The notes below the pieces were generated by a model that was not told the DNA's origin, made no database searches, and saw only the letters and a list, made by a program, of their open reading frames with translations. 64,000 nucleotides of DNA from Flavobacterium pectinovorum. Its GTDB lineage: Bacteria; Bacteroidota; Bacteroidia; Flavobacteriales; Flavobacteriaceae. The stretch is from NCBI RefSeq assembly GCF_006438875.1, contig NZ_RCZH01000022.1:19947-83946 (forward strand), in the 5' to 3' direction. A program made the translations under genes and the position numbers. How positions within the stretch are numbered: position 1 is the first letter of the stretch; each line of letters begins with the position of its first letter. Below, one piece after another: positions 1 through 9,584 of the stretch.

Positions 1-1788
1 TTGTGAATTTTGACTTTTCAGTTCGCCCAATAATTCTAAATTCAGACTTTTACTAATTCCATAACTAAATTGAACTCGTGGTTCTACGATATATTTTTTG
101 AATTTTTCAATATAATTAATTCGGGTTCCTGCCCTAAAATATACTCGGGAAAGTGTATCGTTGAATTTTCCTTCCAAAATTAAAGCGTGAGTTCTCAATA
201 CATCTTTTACTTTACGATAGAAATCAGGATTAATTACCTGTTCTAAATTCGTAATTCCCATTTCGTTATATTGATATCCATCGTTGAAACTAAATTTAGA
301 GTTAATGACATGATTATTCTCTAAGTTAATTCCATTATTGTTTACTGTATTTTCCTGAATTACAATTTGATCTCCAAGAGTGGTTTTCTGGTTTGCCAAA
401 AGTTCATATGAAGAATTGTAAACATTGACTTTTGTAGTATTGAAGCTATTCCAGTTTCTTTTCCACGACAAATTTCCACCATAATTTTGTTGGCGCAAAA
501 CATTGTCTTCAGATCTGTTTATGTTATATATGGTGGCGCTTTGAAAAACTTTCAGATTGTCTTGTATGGTAATTAAATCCAGTATTAATTGATCTTTAGT
601 TCCAATTTTCTGAGCATATTTAAGCGTTGCATCATAGAAACCAAATTTTTTGTCACTTCGATAATCGATATTTTGTTTTTCCGAAAAATCAGTAATTGTA
701 GTATTTTGAAATACCTTATTGAAATATTCTTTATACGTAGGGGTTTCTACAAAATCAGTAATTGATTTACGTGCCGAAATTTCGATGAAACTCTTTTTCG
801 AAAGATTGTATTTCGCATAAATATCAGCATTAATCATATTTATTCCTGCGCTTACAGTGTTCTTTTCTGTCGTTTCCGGAGTCGAAGAAATCGCAACAAC
901 GCTGGAAACACTTTCTCCGTAAAACGCAGAACTCCCGTTTTTATAAATGGAAATTGTATGCGCCAAATTAGGATTGAAAACGGATATTAAACCAAAAAAA
1001 TGTCCAGTTTGAAACATTCGTATTCCGTTCCACAAAAATAAATTCTGATCGTGTGTGCCACCGCGAACATTAATGCTTGATACACTTTCGTCGAGACTGT
1101 TTACACCCGGAATTTGCTGCATGGTCTGCAAAGCATCAGGTTCAATAAGTCCAGGGAGAATACCAAATTTCTTCGGTTTAATTTCGAATGATCCATCTTT
1201 GTTTTTCGAAATTCCCGAGGCCAAAATAGCGTTGGCTTTAATTTCTTCGAGTTCTGTGATTTCTGGTTCTAATGGTATTTGAACACAATTTTCAGAGCCG
1301 GAATTAGTTGCTGTAATTCTTTTGGTCAGGAATCCAATATGACTAATCGAAAATACGTTTCCATCTTCTTTTTTAAATTCAAAATAACCATCTGAATCCG
1401 TTGTGACCTGATTTTTATTGGCTAAATTAATATTCGCGTTTTCAATAGGTTTTTTATCTGCAGCAGAAAAAACATAGCCGCAAATTATTTGAGATTGATT
1501 TTCTTTTTTATAAATGTTGATGAATTTGTTTCCAATATTTTCAAAAGATAAATTGGTATTTCTTGCCAGATATTGCAGCTTTTGATCTAAGGAAAGTGAT
1601 TTTTTTGGAGGACTTAATTGCTGACCGGCTATTATATCTTCGGTATAATTAAAAGTAACGTTATGCTGTTGTTCAATTTCAATTATGATTTTTTTAAAAG
1701 GCACAAGTTTCCCTTTGTCCTGACCAAAAAGATTCAGGACAAGGAAAAATGTAAAGAACAAAAAATGAAATTGTTTGGGGGCCAACAT
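1..1788 (-). CDS. TonB-dependent receptor with STN domain (3' end beyond window)
   Basis: Outer-membrane receptor for TonB-driven uptake and, through its N-terminal domain, signalling to the neighbouring anti-sigma factor. The start is the ATG whose last base is 1788, directly abutting the TAA of the FecR gene (TAAATG). The 596 visible residues hold a signal peptide ending near LNLFGQ, a short STN-like segment (about 25-75), a carboxypeptidase-regulatory-like beta-sandwich (about 90-170, starting near ICGYVFSAADKKP), a plug with INVRGGTHDQN near 260 and the first part of a barrel. The barrel C-terminus lies outside the window. With the upstream ECF sigma and FecR genes it forms a classical cell-surface signalling trio. 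The ligand (siderophore, glycan or other) cannot be read from the sequence. Confidence 0.9.
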   Translation of the reverse strand, partial: MLAPKQFHFLFFTFFLVLNLFGQDKGKLVPFKKIIIEIEQQHNVTFNYTEDIIAGQQLSPPKKSLSLDQKLQYLARNTNLSFENIGNKFINIYKKENQSQIICGYVFSAADKKPIENANINLANKNQVTTDSDGYFEFKKEDGNVFSISHIGFLTKRITATNSGSENCVQIPLEPEITELEEIKANAILASGISKNKDGSFEIKPKKFGILPGLIEPDALQTMQQIPGVNSLDESVSSINVRGGTHDQNLFLWNGIRMFQTGHFFGLISVFNPNLAHTISIYKNGSSAFYGESVSSVVAISSTPETTEKNTVSAGINMINADIYAKYNLSKKSFIEISARKSITDFVETPTYKEYFNKVFQNTTITDFSEKQNIDYRSDKKFGFYDATLKYAQKIGTKDQLILDLITIQDNLKVFQSATIYNINRSEDNVLRQQNYGGNLSWKRNWNSFNTTKVNVYNSSYELLANQKTTLGDQIVIQENTVNNNGINLENNHVINSKFSFNDGYQYNEMGITNLEQVINPDFYRKVKDVLRTHALILEGKFNDTLSRVYFRAGTRINYIEKFKKYIVEPRVQFSYGISKSLNLELLGELKSQNSQ

Positions 1789-2688
1789 TTATTTTTCGTC
1801 AAAAATTATTTTATTTTCTGAGACTTTTTTGGCCTCTAAATGATAAGTTGTACTAATAATTTGCAAGGCTATATCTAAATTTTTAGCGGGTAATTTCCCT
1901 GTAAACAGGGAGATTGTATCTTTTGTATTCAATTCGATTGTAATGTTATATTGCCTTTCGACTTCGTCTAATAGTGTTCTGATATTTTCTTTATAAAAAC
2001 AAATTTGATTTTCTGTCCACTCCGGTTTCAATGAACTTACTTGTCTGTTAATTTGTTTTCCGTTTTCAAAACTAACGCCTTGTCCGTGAGTTAGCAGAAT
2101 TTGGGTGTTTGCATAATTTACCTTTACACGTCCTTCATAACAGATTACATCAAACCTGTTTTTTCGGGCTTTAACGTTAAATTGAGTTCCTAAAACCGAT
2201 ACTTTTCCCAAACTTGTCTGTACTTCAAATCGTCGGCCTTTGGCTACCCTGAAATAAGCTTCTCCTTTTAGTTCCAGACGTCTGTTGTTGTCCCAATTCC
2301 ATTTTTTATAATTTATTTCAGAACCTGAATTTAATACCACTTCAGAATTATCAGGTAATGAAAAAGTTGTTTTTTCTCCAAAATTTGCTTTCTGATTTGT
2401 CGATACTAAACTGTTCAAAGCAAAAGTAATTCCTAGTGCCAGAACAAAAACTGCGGCGACTCTAAACATCAAATTTTTGTATAGTGGAATCACTTTTGGA
2501 GCCACTTTTTCCTGCTTCAAAATATTTGATAACATTACGTTTTCATCTAAATCTGCGACCTTCAAATGTTCTGTATAATTTTTTATTTTTTGATATTTTT
2601 CAAAATCGGGACTTGCTTTAAATTCAGCCAATTCATCTTCCGATAAATCATTGTTGAGCCATTTTGCTAATAAGCGATTTTTTTTCAT
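1789..2688 (-). CDS. FecR-family anti-sigma factor
   Basis: Inner-membrane anti-sigma factor expected to hold the adjacent ECF sigma factor and receive the signal from the STN domain of the downstream receptor. I chose the ATG at 2688 (MKKNRLLAKWLNN), because the 20 extra in-frame residues upstream look non-coding. From this start the protein has 299 residues. A cytoplasmic helical segment covers about 1-70, followed by one membrane helix at about 72-92. The periplasmic FecR domain covers about 100-200 (LPDNSEVVLNSGSEINY, then FRVAKGRRFEVQT). A C-terminal DUF4974-like segment includes SLFTGKLPAKNLDIALQI. It lies 49 nt after the sigma gene and touches the receptor gene, so the three are probably one operon. 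Confidence 0.93.
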   Translation of the reverse strand: MKKNRLLAKWLNNDLSEDELAEFKASPDFEKYQKIKNYTEHLKVADLDENVMLSNILKQEKVAPKVIPLYKNLMFRVAAVFVLALGITFALNSLVSTNQKANFGEKTTFSLPDNSEVVLNSGSEINYKKWNWDNNRRLELKGEAYFRVAKGRRFEVQTSLGKVSVLGTQFNVKARKNRFDVICYEGRVKVNYANTQILLTHGQGVSFENGKQINRQVSSLKPEWTENQICFYKENIRTLLDEVERQYNITIELNTKDTISLFTGKLPAKNLDIALQIISTTYHLEAKKVSENKIIFDEK

Positions 2689-2737
2689 TGTACTAGTATT
2701 ATATATTAAAACAATTGGAATTAAGTTTACCCTACTT

Positions 2738-3253
2738 TTATAAATCAATTTCTTTACGCAGACTTAACAAAGCCAAATGAATGCGTTTTTCTACAGCTTT
2801 TACGCTAATGTTTAAATCCAAGGCAATTTCGCTGTATTTTTTTCCGTCAATTCGATGCATCAAAAAAGCAATACGCTGTTTTTCGTTTAAGTTTTCAATA
2901 GCTTTTAGAAGTTTGGCTTGAAATTGTTTTTCTTCCAGAAGATATTCCGGATTTTCATTTGTTTTGTCTAAACCTGTGAAGTTTTTTTCATATCTCAACA
3001 CCACTTTCTGATGTGCAATTTCATTTAGGCTGCTATTATTTGCAATAGTATAAATGTATGATTTTGCTTTTTCAAGCGGGACAGAAGCGCAGTTTTGCCA
3101 AAGTTTTACAAATGCTTCCTGAGCCAAATCATCAGCCTGATCTACGTTGCCAAATTTGTAAAAAAGAAAATTTCGAAGCGCTTTTATGTGACTTTTGAAA
3201 AAAGACGAAAAGATTATTTCGTCACAAGTATTTGATTCGGTTTTGTTTGGCAT
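2738..3253 (-). CDS. ECF RNA polymerase sigma factor, FecI-like
   Basis: Extracytoplasmic-function sigma-70 factor of 171 residues from the ATG at 3253; a longer in-frame extension to 3361 looks non-coding. Region 2 is visible as FGNVDQADDLAQEAFVKLWQ, and region 4 is the C-terminal helix-turn-helix (YSEIALDLNISVKAVEKRI). It is first in the sigma/FecR/TonB-receptor trio and presumably drives transcription of this receptor operon when FecR releases it. The family is clear; the regulon is an inference from position. Confidence 0.93.
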   Translation of the reverse strand: MPNKTESNTCDEIIFSSFFKSHIKALRNFLFYKFGNVDQADDLAQEAFVKLWQNCASVPLEKAKSYIYTIANNSSLNEIAHQKVVLRYEKNFTGLDKTNENPEYLLEEKQFQAKLLKAIENLNEKQRIAFLMHRIDGKKYSEIALDLNISVKAVEKRIHLALLSLRKEIDL

Positions 3254-3434
3254 TTGGATTTTCAATTTGTACGTAGCAAAAGTATTTGTTTTTAGTTTAA
3301 GTAGGGTAAAAGTAAAGCTGATTGTTTTATAGTAGTATGAAATGTTATTTTCGTATGGCAAATTGAAGTTTAAATAAATGAAAACGAAATCATTGACGCC
3401 GAATTTATTAAAAAACAGATTCTCTTAATTTTAT

Positions 3435-3442
3435 TATCTTTG
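3435..3442 (+). promoter_or_regulatory. Bacteroidota -7 promoter box
   Basis: TATCTTTG matches the TAnnTTTG -7 consensus of Bacteroidota housekeeping promoters, 13 nt before the ATG at 3456. I see no TTTG at the ideal -33 spacing, so only half of the promoter is supported. Confidence 0.45.
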
Positions 3443-3455
3443 TAAAAATGTTTAT

Positions 3456-4475
3456 ATGTTCCCTTTAAAAAAATATTTATCAATAGCAGCTTTCTTGTTC
3501 TTATTGTCTTGTCAAAGTGATATGGAAGAGCAAAGCTATAATCCGCAGGGAACAGTTACAAATGTTTCTCCGTTGACGACTTATTTGCAAAGAGTTGCAA
3601 TGGTCAAAACGGTGCAGGATAATGTAATCGACAGATCTAGTTATTGTACCATAAAACTCCCGTATACTGTTACTGTCAACAATGCAAACATTGCAATAAA
3701 TACCACTGCAGATTATCAAAAAGTAATCGATAATATCAATGCAAATAATTACGATAATGATGTTGTAACGATTGGTTTTCCGGTAACGATGGTTTATTAT
3801 AATTACATCGAAAAACTGATTCCAAACGAAGCTGATTTTAATGCTTTAATCGATTACTGGAATCTTAATCCTGATCTTTTATCCAAAATTAATGGGTTAA
3901 ATATTAATTATCCTATAACAATTAATATCTATAATAGCGCAAACCAAGCCGGAAGTTCTGTATCGATTATAAGTGATGAGGCTTTTTTTAATTTTATAAA
4001 AAACTTAAGCAGCACTCAGTATATCTCCTTAAAATATCCAATTTCTGTAGTAGATTATAATAATCAGACGAAAGCAATTACGAGTAATTTAGATTTCGAA
4101 AATGCTATTAAATACGCTATTGATTATTGTCCGGAAAATAACATTGTATCGCTTGATTTTGCTGCAACAATAACAAAAGGTTCCTGGTCAATACCGTACT
4201 TTTTTAGTGATTCAGAAAAAACTTCTTCTTATACCGGATATTCCTTTGTTTTTAAAAGTGATAAATCTGTGGTTGCTACCAAAGGCGCGACTTCAGAAAC
4301 GGGTCAATGGGATAGTACCATACAAAATGGCGTCAGAGAATTAAAATTAAATTTCAGTTCAGAATTACTGGGTAAATTGAATGATAATTGGAAGTTGTTT
4401 GAGTTTAATAATTCTCAAATACGTTTACGTGATGTAAGTTATAGTACTCATTATCTTTATTTTGAAAAAGAATAA
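3456..4475 (+). CDS. Predicted lipoprotein, unknown function
   Basis: A 339-residue protein with a lipoprotein leader (lipobox LLSC, Cys19), so probably anchored in the outer or inner membrane. The ATG at 3449 is out of frame; the start used is 3456. The body is Asn- and Tyr-rich and beta-rich. It contains two related-looking stretches, each with a polar beta strand and a DYQK/DFE-type helix (about 60-120 and 175-235), which may be an internal duplication. The C-terminal part (about 240-339) looks like a separate beta domain. Such lipoproteins are common in flavobacteria. I do not recognise a named family and give no function. Confidence 0.8.
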   Translation: MFPLKKYLSIAAFLFLLSCQSDMEEQSYNPQGTVTNVSPLTTYLQRVAMVKTVQDNVIDRSSYCTIKLPYTVTVNNANIAINTTADYQKVIDNINANNYDNDVVTIGFPVTMVYYNYIEKLIPNEADFNALIDYWNLNPDLLSKINGLNINYPITINIYNSANQAGSSVSIISDEAFFNFIKNLSSTQYISLKYPISVVDYNNQTKAITSNLDFENAIKYAIDYCPENNIVSLDFAATITKGSWSIPYFFSDSEKTSSYTGYSFVFKSDKSVVATKGATSETGQWDSTIQNGVRELKLNFSSELLGKLNDNWKLFEFNNSQIRLRDVSYSTHYLYFEKE

Positions 4476-4566
4476 ATTTCCGGATTTATTGAGTTAACTC
4501 TTGTTTTTATTGGGTCAATAGGATTCCTTAAAAGAATGGACATTTATAAAAATTAATTTATTATAA

Positions 4567-5388
4567 ATGCATTTCAAATATCTATTGATCTTTTTCATTT
4601 TGTTTTCGATCAAATCAAATTCACAACTTTTAGAAGATAAGAAAAATTTTCGCGCAGCAGATTCCCTGTTGAAAGAGCCTAGTTTTTCTGTTCATAAGGA
4701 CAATTATTTTTTAACAGGAGTTCCAATAAATGAGCCTATTACCAGAAATACTGCCGATGTAAAATATCAGGTAAGTTTTAAATTACGATTAAAATCAAAG
4801 CCTTTATGGGGTGGTTTTTTTCCGTATTTAATGTACACTCAAAAAGCCTTTTGGGATATTTATGCCAATTCAAAACCATTTTCAGAAATCAATTTTAATC
4901 CCGGTGTAGCTGTCGTTCGTCCATTTTATTTAAAAGGCGGAAGATTGACATACGGAACAATTTCACTGGAACACGAATCAAATGGCAGGGATTCTATTTA
5001 CTCCAGAACCTGGAATATGCTTGCTTTTTCTTTAAAATCACAGATTTCTCCGCGTTGGGTTGTTGGATTAAGAGGATGGATTCCACTTGTTGATAAAGAG
5101 GATAATCCGGAACTTACCAAATATGTGGGTTATGGTGAAGCGAGTGCAACTTACCAAATACAGCCGGGACGATGGAGCGCCGATATTCTTTTCAGGAAAG
5201 GAAGCGGACTTATCAATTATGGATCTTTGCAAACACAGGTAAACTGGCGACCCTATAAAAATGAAAATTATTATCTCACGCTTCAATGGTTTGTGGGTTA
5301 TACAGAAAGTTTAATTGATTATCAGGAACATAAAAGTATGATACGTCTTGGATTTACGATCAAACCTGAAAGCATGGGGATTTTTTAA
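4567..5388 (+). CDS. pldA: Outer-membrane phospholipase A (OMPLA family)
   Basis: Hydrolyses acyl chains of phospholipids that reach the outer leaflet of the outer membrane. The 273-residue protein has a Sec signal (to about residue 19) and then a 12-strand-barrel pattern. The active-site segment EHESNGRDSIYSRTWN gives His136, Ser138 and Asn150. Their spacing equals the E. coli OMPLA triad His142, Ser144 and Asn156, and Ser146 aligns with the calcium ligand Ser152. The upstream family motif YTQKAFWDIY is also present. Length fits the family. It is followed by an inverted repeat that can end transcription before the convergent receptor gene. Confidence 0.93.
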   Translation: MHFKYLLIFFILFSIKSNSQLLEDKKNFRAADSLLKEPSFSVHKDNYFLTGVPINEPITRNTADVKYQVSFKLRLKSKPLWGGFFPYLMYTQKAFWDIYANSKPFSEINFNPGVAVVRPFYLKGGRLTYGTISLEHESNGRDSIYSRTWNMLAFSLKSQISPRWVVGLRGWIPLVDKEDNPELTKYVGYGEASATYQIQPGRWSADILFRKGSGLINYGSLQTQVNWRPYKNENYYLTLQWFVGYTESLIDYQEHKSMIRLGFTIKPESMGIF

Positions 5389-5427
5389 ACACGAATTTGC
5401 ACTACTCATTTCGCGAAATTCGTGTTT
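5387..5427. terminator. Bidirectional terminator between pldA and the convergent receptor gene
   Basis: Twelve-base inverted repeat: aaacacgaattt (5387-5398) pairs with aaattcgtgttt (5416-5427) across a 17-nt loop, between two convergent genes. Confidence 0.6.
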
Positions 5428-5439
5428 ATTAAATAAGTT

Positions 5440-7815
5440 TTAATTGCGATTAGCACTATTGGCTTGCCTGAGTACTTTTGGATCGGTTAGATTAAAACGA
5501 TAAACAAAACTAAGTCGGTATCGGGCAGCATTTGGAATACTATTTTCGGTAAAATAATAATCAGTTCCGGTTGTGGTACTTTTGTTTTGGCGTAAGTTGA
5601 AAGCATTACTGACATCAAATACAATCGTAGCTTTGTCTTTTAATAAAATCTTACTTAGACCAAAATCAAGTGATTGCAATGCTTTGTTTCTTGTTTGTGC
5701 ATTTTGCTGTGCCCCACGAAAGTTATAACGGCCCTGAAAACTGTATTTAGCAGGCAGTTTAATTTGCGTGCTTAAACGACCTGTAAAAGTTTTACCACTA
5801 TAATCAAGATTTTCGCCCTGATAATTTCCCTTTTGTGTGAAACGATAAAAATTCATTTCGGCATTAATCTGTAACCATTTTATAGGATTATATAATGTCG
5901 AAATTTCTATACCGCTTCGTATTTCATAATCGATATTGATGGGCGTTGTATAAAATATATCATTTTCACGATAGGTAAAATCCTGAATATAACTGTTTTC
6001 TTTCTGATAATATACCGAAGGATTCAGGGTTAATTTTTTCCATGTTTTAAGGAAAGCCATCTCAAACACATCTGTATACGAAGGATTAAGATCAGGATTA
6101 CCAATATATTGTGCGTTTAAGTCCGTGACTTCATTAAATGGATATAATTCATATAAGTCTGGGCGGTTTATACGCTTGCTGTAATTGACCTGCAAAGACG
6201 AAGCACTAAACTTATAACTCATATTAACGGTAGGAAATAGTTTGTTGTAATCTTTCTTATCGTTATAATTGTTTTTAATATCTGTTATCTTGACATCCGT
6301 AAGTTCTGCCCGCAATCCAAGCATATAAGAAAACCGCCCGACTTTACTATTGAATTGCGTATAAGCACCGGAAATAGTTTCGGAATAGTTCAAATGATTA
6401 TCAATATTTTGGTAAATTTCCCAGTGATCAGCTTGTTGCTGTTCGGCTAAGAAATCACTTGAAACTTTGCGGATTTCGGTTTTAATTCCAAATTCAAATT
6501 GTGAGATACTATCAATGGGTTGTATGAAATCACTCTTCGCCAGAAAATCTTTGCTATTGCCTGTTGAGGTTGTTCTAATACCGGGATAATTTAGTGGAGT
6601 TGGAGATAAACGCTGTGTCGAAAGATTCCACTTTTTATCGCTGTTCCACCAGTCATATTGAATATCAATTGTCCATTTTTTTGTTGGTTGTTTGAAGTTT
6701 TGGGTATAATTAAATTCTAGTTGACTGTAATCGCGTTTTTCTAACGATTTGCCTTTTCTTGTTAGAAGACTATCCTGAACATTATTAGAATTACCGTAAT
6801 CATAAAGCAAATGTGTTTTGTCATTGTCATGCGTTGCATTTTTTAAAAAAGCTGCCGTAATAGTTCGATGATCATCAATAAAATAATCCGCTCCAAAGTA
6901 AAGCAATTGACCATCGTCATGGCGATCTTCATTTTGCACGCGGTTCATTATAGTTGGTACACCATTATTTACAGTAGATTGATTGGTAGTATAAAGACCT
7001 ACATAATCTGACGATCGAATGCTGAAATTAGAAAAGATATTGATTTTATCTGATTTATAATTTATACTTGGGTTCAGCCGACTATCATTAGGTGATCCGG
7101 CTACCAATCGTATCTGACCGCTAAAACCACTTTTTTTGTTTTTCTTTAATATAATATTGATAATTCCAGCCGAACCTGCAGCATCATATCGGGAAGATGG
7201 ATTTGTAATTACTTCTATTCGCTCAATTTGATCTGCTGCGATTTGATCAAGTGCATTGCCTTGGGTAAGACCTGACTGGCGGCCATTAATCAGGATTAAT
7301 ACATTACTGTTTCCTCGCAGACTGACAGAGCCTGTAGGACTTACAGCGACAGATGGAACGCCATTTAAGACATCATGAGCAGAGCCATTCTGTGAAAGCA
7401 CATCTTTGCCAACTTCAAAAACTTTTTTGTCCAGTTTTAAACTAACGTTAGGTTTTTCGGTAGTAATTTCAACGGCATTTAATTGTACTGCATCACTATT
7501 TAAACCAATAATTCCAAGTTCTATTTTTGTTTTTCCGGAAATAATTTCAAGCGGTTGCGTATAAGATTGATATCCCATAAAACTGAAATTGACGGTCATT
7601 TTACCCAAAGGTAATTTCTCTAAATTAAAAAAACCATGATCATCAGTTACGGTAATCGCGACAGTTTTTAAGGCATTATCTTTTACGGTTATTGTTACGT
7701 AAGGCAACGTTTCTTTACTGCTTTTGTCCTGAACTTCTCCCGAAATTGTAGTTTGCTGACCAACGGCAGAAATAGAAAAAAATAAGATAAGAAAAGGAAT
7801 TAAATGGGCTTTCAT
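5440..7815 (-). CDS. TonB-dependent receptor, outer-membrane beta-barrel family type
   Basis: Outer-membrane receptor of 791 residues from the ATG at 7815 (MKAHLIPFLILFFSISAVGQ); the 22 in-frame residues upstream are not convincing. Order: signal peptide; carboxypeptidase-regulatory-like domain (about 22-105, TISGEVQDKSSKETLPYV); plug-like segment with VLINGRQSGLT and IERIEVITNPSSRYDAAGSA; then a long barrel ending in RLSFVYRFN. No STN domain is present, so it lacks the FecR-signalling part seen in the first receptor. It is divergent from the sensor kinase at 7941 with about 125 nt between starts, so the kinase pair may control it. The substrate is unknown. Confidence 0.9.
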   Translation of the reverse strand: MKAHLIPFLILFFSISAVGQQTTISGEVQDKSSKETLPYVTITVKDNALKTVAITVTDDHGFFNLEKLPLGKMTVNFSFMGYQSYTQPLEIISGKTKIELGIIGLNSDAVQLNAVEITTEKPNVSLKLDKKVFEVGKDVLSQNGSAHDVLNGVPSVAVSPTGSVSLRGNSNVLILINGRQSGLTQGNALDQIAADQIERIEVITNPSSRYDAAGSAGIINIILKKNKKSGFSGQIRLVAGSPNDSRLNPSINYKSDKINIFSNFSIRSSDYVGLYTTNQSTVNNGVPTIMNRVQNEDRHDDGQLLYFGADYFIDDHRTITAAFLKNATHDNDKTHLLYDYGNSNNVQDSLLTRKGKSLEKRDYSQLEFNYTQNFKQPTKKWTIDIQYDWWNSDKKWNLSTQRLSPTPLNYPGIRTTSTGNSKDFLAKSDFIQPIDSISQFEFGIKTEIRKVSSDFLAEQQQADHWEIYQNIDNHLNYSETISGAYTQFNSKVGRFSYMLGLRAELTDVKITDIKNNYNDKKDYNKLFPTVNMSYKFSASSLQVNYSKRINRPDLYELYPFNEVTDLNAQYIGNPDLNPSYTDVFEMAFLKTWKKLTLNPSVYYQKENSYIQDFTYRENDIFYTTPINIDYEIRSGIEISTLYNPIKWLQINAEMNFYRFTQKGNYQGENLDYSGKTFTGRLSTQIKLPAKYSFQGRYNFRGAQQNAQTRNKALQSLDFGLSKILLKDKATIVFDVSNAFNLRQNKSTTTGTDYYFTENSIPNAARYRLSFVYRFNLTDPKVLRQANSANRN

Positions 7816-7940
7816 GATATAAGGTTTTAGTACTGCAAGATTAGGAGATAAAACAAAAGGCTCCTTTTGAAAACATTCCAACGGCTCTATGACCTTCTGA
7901 AATGCATTTCTCTATTCGATATTTATTTTATCTTTATCTC

Positions 7941-9584
7941 ATGTATCGATTTGCCTTTTTTATCACTTTTTTGCTGCTTCTGTTTACTTCCTGTAAACAA
8001 GATGTCGATTATTCTGAATCGGATCCAACGTATTGGATTGGTAACGGCGCTCCGCAAAATCATCCCGGAATACTAAATGGTTCTGCTTTTAAGGCTCGTA
8101 TTCCGGTAACGTTGCTTAAACGCGACGATAAGTCGGAACCACTTGGTTTACAAATAAATGGTTTTGGCGCTTTTAAGGTATATTGGGATGGTGTTTTGGT
8201 AGGGAAAAATGGTCAGTTAGCACAATCCGGCAAAGCTGAGGTACCGGGAACTGAAACAACGTATTACCAAATTCCCGAGAAATTAGCCAACAAAGGGCAA
8301 CACATTGTCACCTTAATAGGAACACAAGCCGAGTTGGGAGAGGAGCAACGCGGTATTGATGTAAAACTCGAAAGTTATCTGCGGCTTCTTCGTGCGCCTC
8401 TTATCATAATGTCTTTTATGAATCTCATGGCGGGCGCTTTTCTCATTGCTGCGATCTATTATTTTTTTCTGTATATCAATAGCAGTAATCGGCAAATAAC
8501 AGTATTGCTTTTCGGAATAATCTGTCTGCTTTTCTTTAGTTTGGTCATTATAGAATACCTTAAATTTTACGTCGATATTCCCTATACCAAATTTTATGTA
8601 CGACTGGAGCTTGTTGGTTGGTTAACATTTGCAATTTCGATATTGGTTCCTTGGTATTTTATGCTGCAATTTGGTTTCCAAAAAAAGCGATTGTACTTAT
8701 TTCTTTTCCTAGTCATACTTATAACAATCTATATCATTAATTACAATCATTATGATATTACTGCGATACGAATAAGTTATGCGATGTGGATTGCTTCTAT
8801 GTTAATTGCAGTCAACGCAGCATTTCGAAAAGTCAAAGGCGGATTAATCGTTGTGGTTGGTTTAGTTGCCAGCGCAATCGTCAATTATTTCATGGTTTAT
8901 GATTTTGGATTGTTTATCTCGTTTACCATTATTGTACTTTGTATGCTTTATTTACATACTATTAAAGCCAAAGCTATAGAAGAAGCTCATAATGCCTCTT
9001 TGCTGCTATCGTCAAGGTTACAGCTGGAGCTGATTAAGAAAAATATTCAGCCACATTTTATGCGTAATACCTTAACATCATTAATTGATTGGGTCGAAGA
9101 ATCACCACAGCAAGGCGTTGTATTTATCCAGGCATTGGCTGATGAATTTGACATTATGAATTCAATTTCCGAAGATACACTTATCCCAATTCGCCAAGAG
9201 ATCGAATTATGCCGAAAACACCTCGAAGTAATGTCTTTTCGAAAAGAAGTTTGCTACAATTGGGAAGAAAAAGGCGTTGATGAAAACGAAAATATACCAC
9301 CTGCAATTATCCATACTATTATCGAAAATGGAATTACGCACAGTCTTCGACCGGAAAAAGGCTGTATCAATTTTTGTTTAAGTTTTGTTCGCGAAGAACA
9401 TTATAAACAATATACGCTGCTTACTTTGGCACAAAATAGAAAGTCAAAAAAAGAAAATGGCGGAACAGGTTTTAAATATATAAAAGCAAGATTAAACGAA
9501 AGTTACGGCAGCAATTGGTCTTTTGATTCTGTTGCTGTAGAAGAAGGCTGGCTGACAACGATTAAAATTTTTGATAAAAAATGA
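7941..9584 (+). CDS. LytS-like sensor histidine kinase with lipobox leader
   Basis: Membrane sensor kinase of a LytTR two-component pair. I prefer the ATG at 7941 because it begins a clean lipoprotein leader (MYRFAFFITFLLLLFTSC). A start at 7902 would add 13 residues. An exported beta-sandwich follows (about 20-150, carbohydrate-binding-like fold by pattern). Next come about seven membrane helices (about 155-345), then a cytoplasmic kinase core. The phospho-acceptor is His372 in NIQPHFMRNTL; the family norm is QPHFLFN, so the two residues after HF differ. The ATPase part shows the N-box-like IIENGITHSL and a late GTGFKYIKARL. The TGA overlaps the regulator start (ATGA). Confidence 0.88.
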   Translation: MYRFAFFITFLLLLFTSCKQDVDYSESDPTYWIGNGAPQNHPGILNGSAFKARIPVTLLKRDDKSEPLGLQINGFGAFKVYWDGVLVGKNGQLAQSGKAEVPGTETTYYQIPEKLANKGQHIVTLIGTQAELGEEQRGIDVKLESYLRLLRAPLIIMSFMNLMAGAFLIAAIYYFFLYINSSNRQITVLLFGIICLLFFSLVIIEYLKFYVDIPYTKFYVRLELVGWLTFAISILVPWYFMLQFGFQKKRLYLFLFLVILITIYIINYNHYDITAIRISYAMWIASMLIAVNAAFRKVKGGLIVVVGLVASAIVNYFMVYDFGLFISFTIIVLCMLYLHTIKAKAIEEAHNASLLLSSRLQLELIKKNIQPHFMRNTLTSLIDWVEESPQQGVVFIQALADEFDIMNSISEDTLIPIRQEIELCRKHLEVMSFRKEVCYNWEEKGVDENENIPPAIIHTIIENGITHSLRPEKGCINFCLSFVREEHYKQYTLLTLAQNRKSKKENGGTGFKYIKARLNESYGSNWSFDSVAVEEGWLTTIKIFDKK

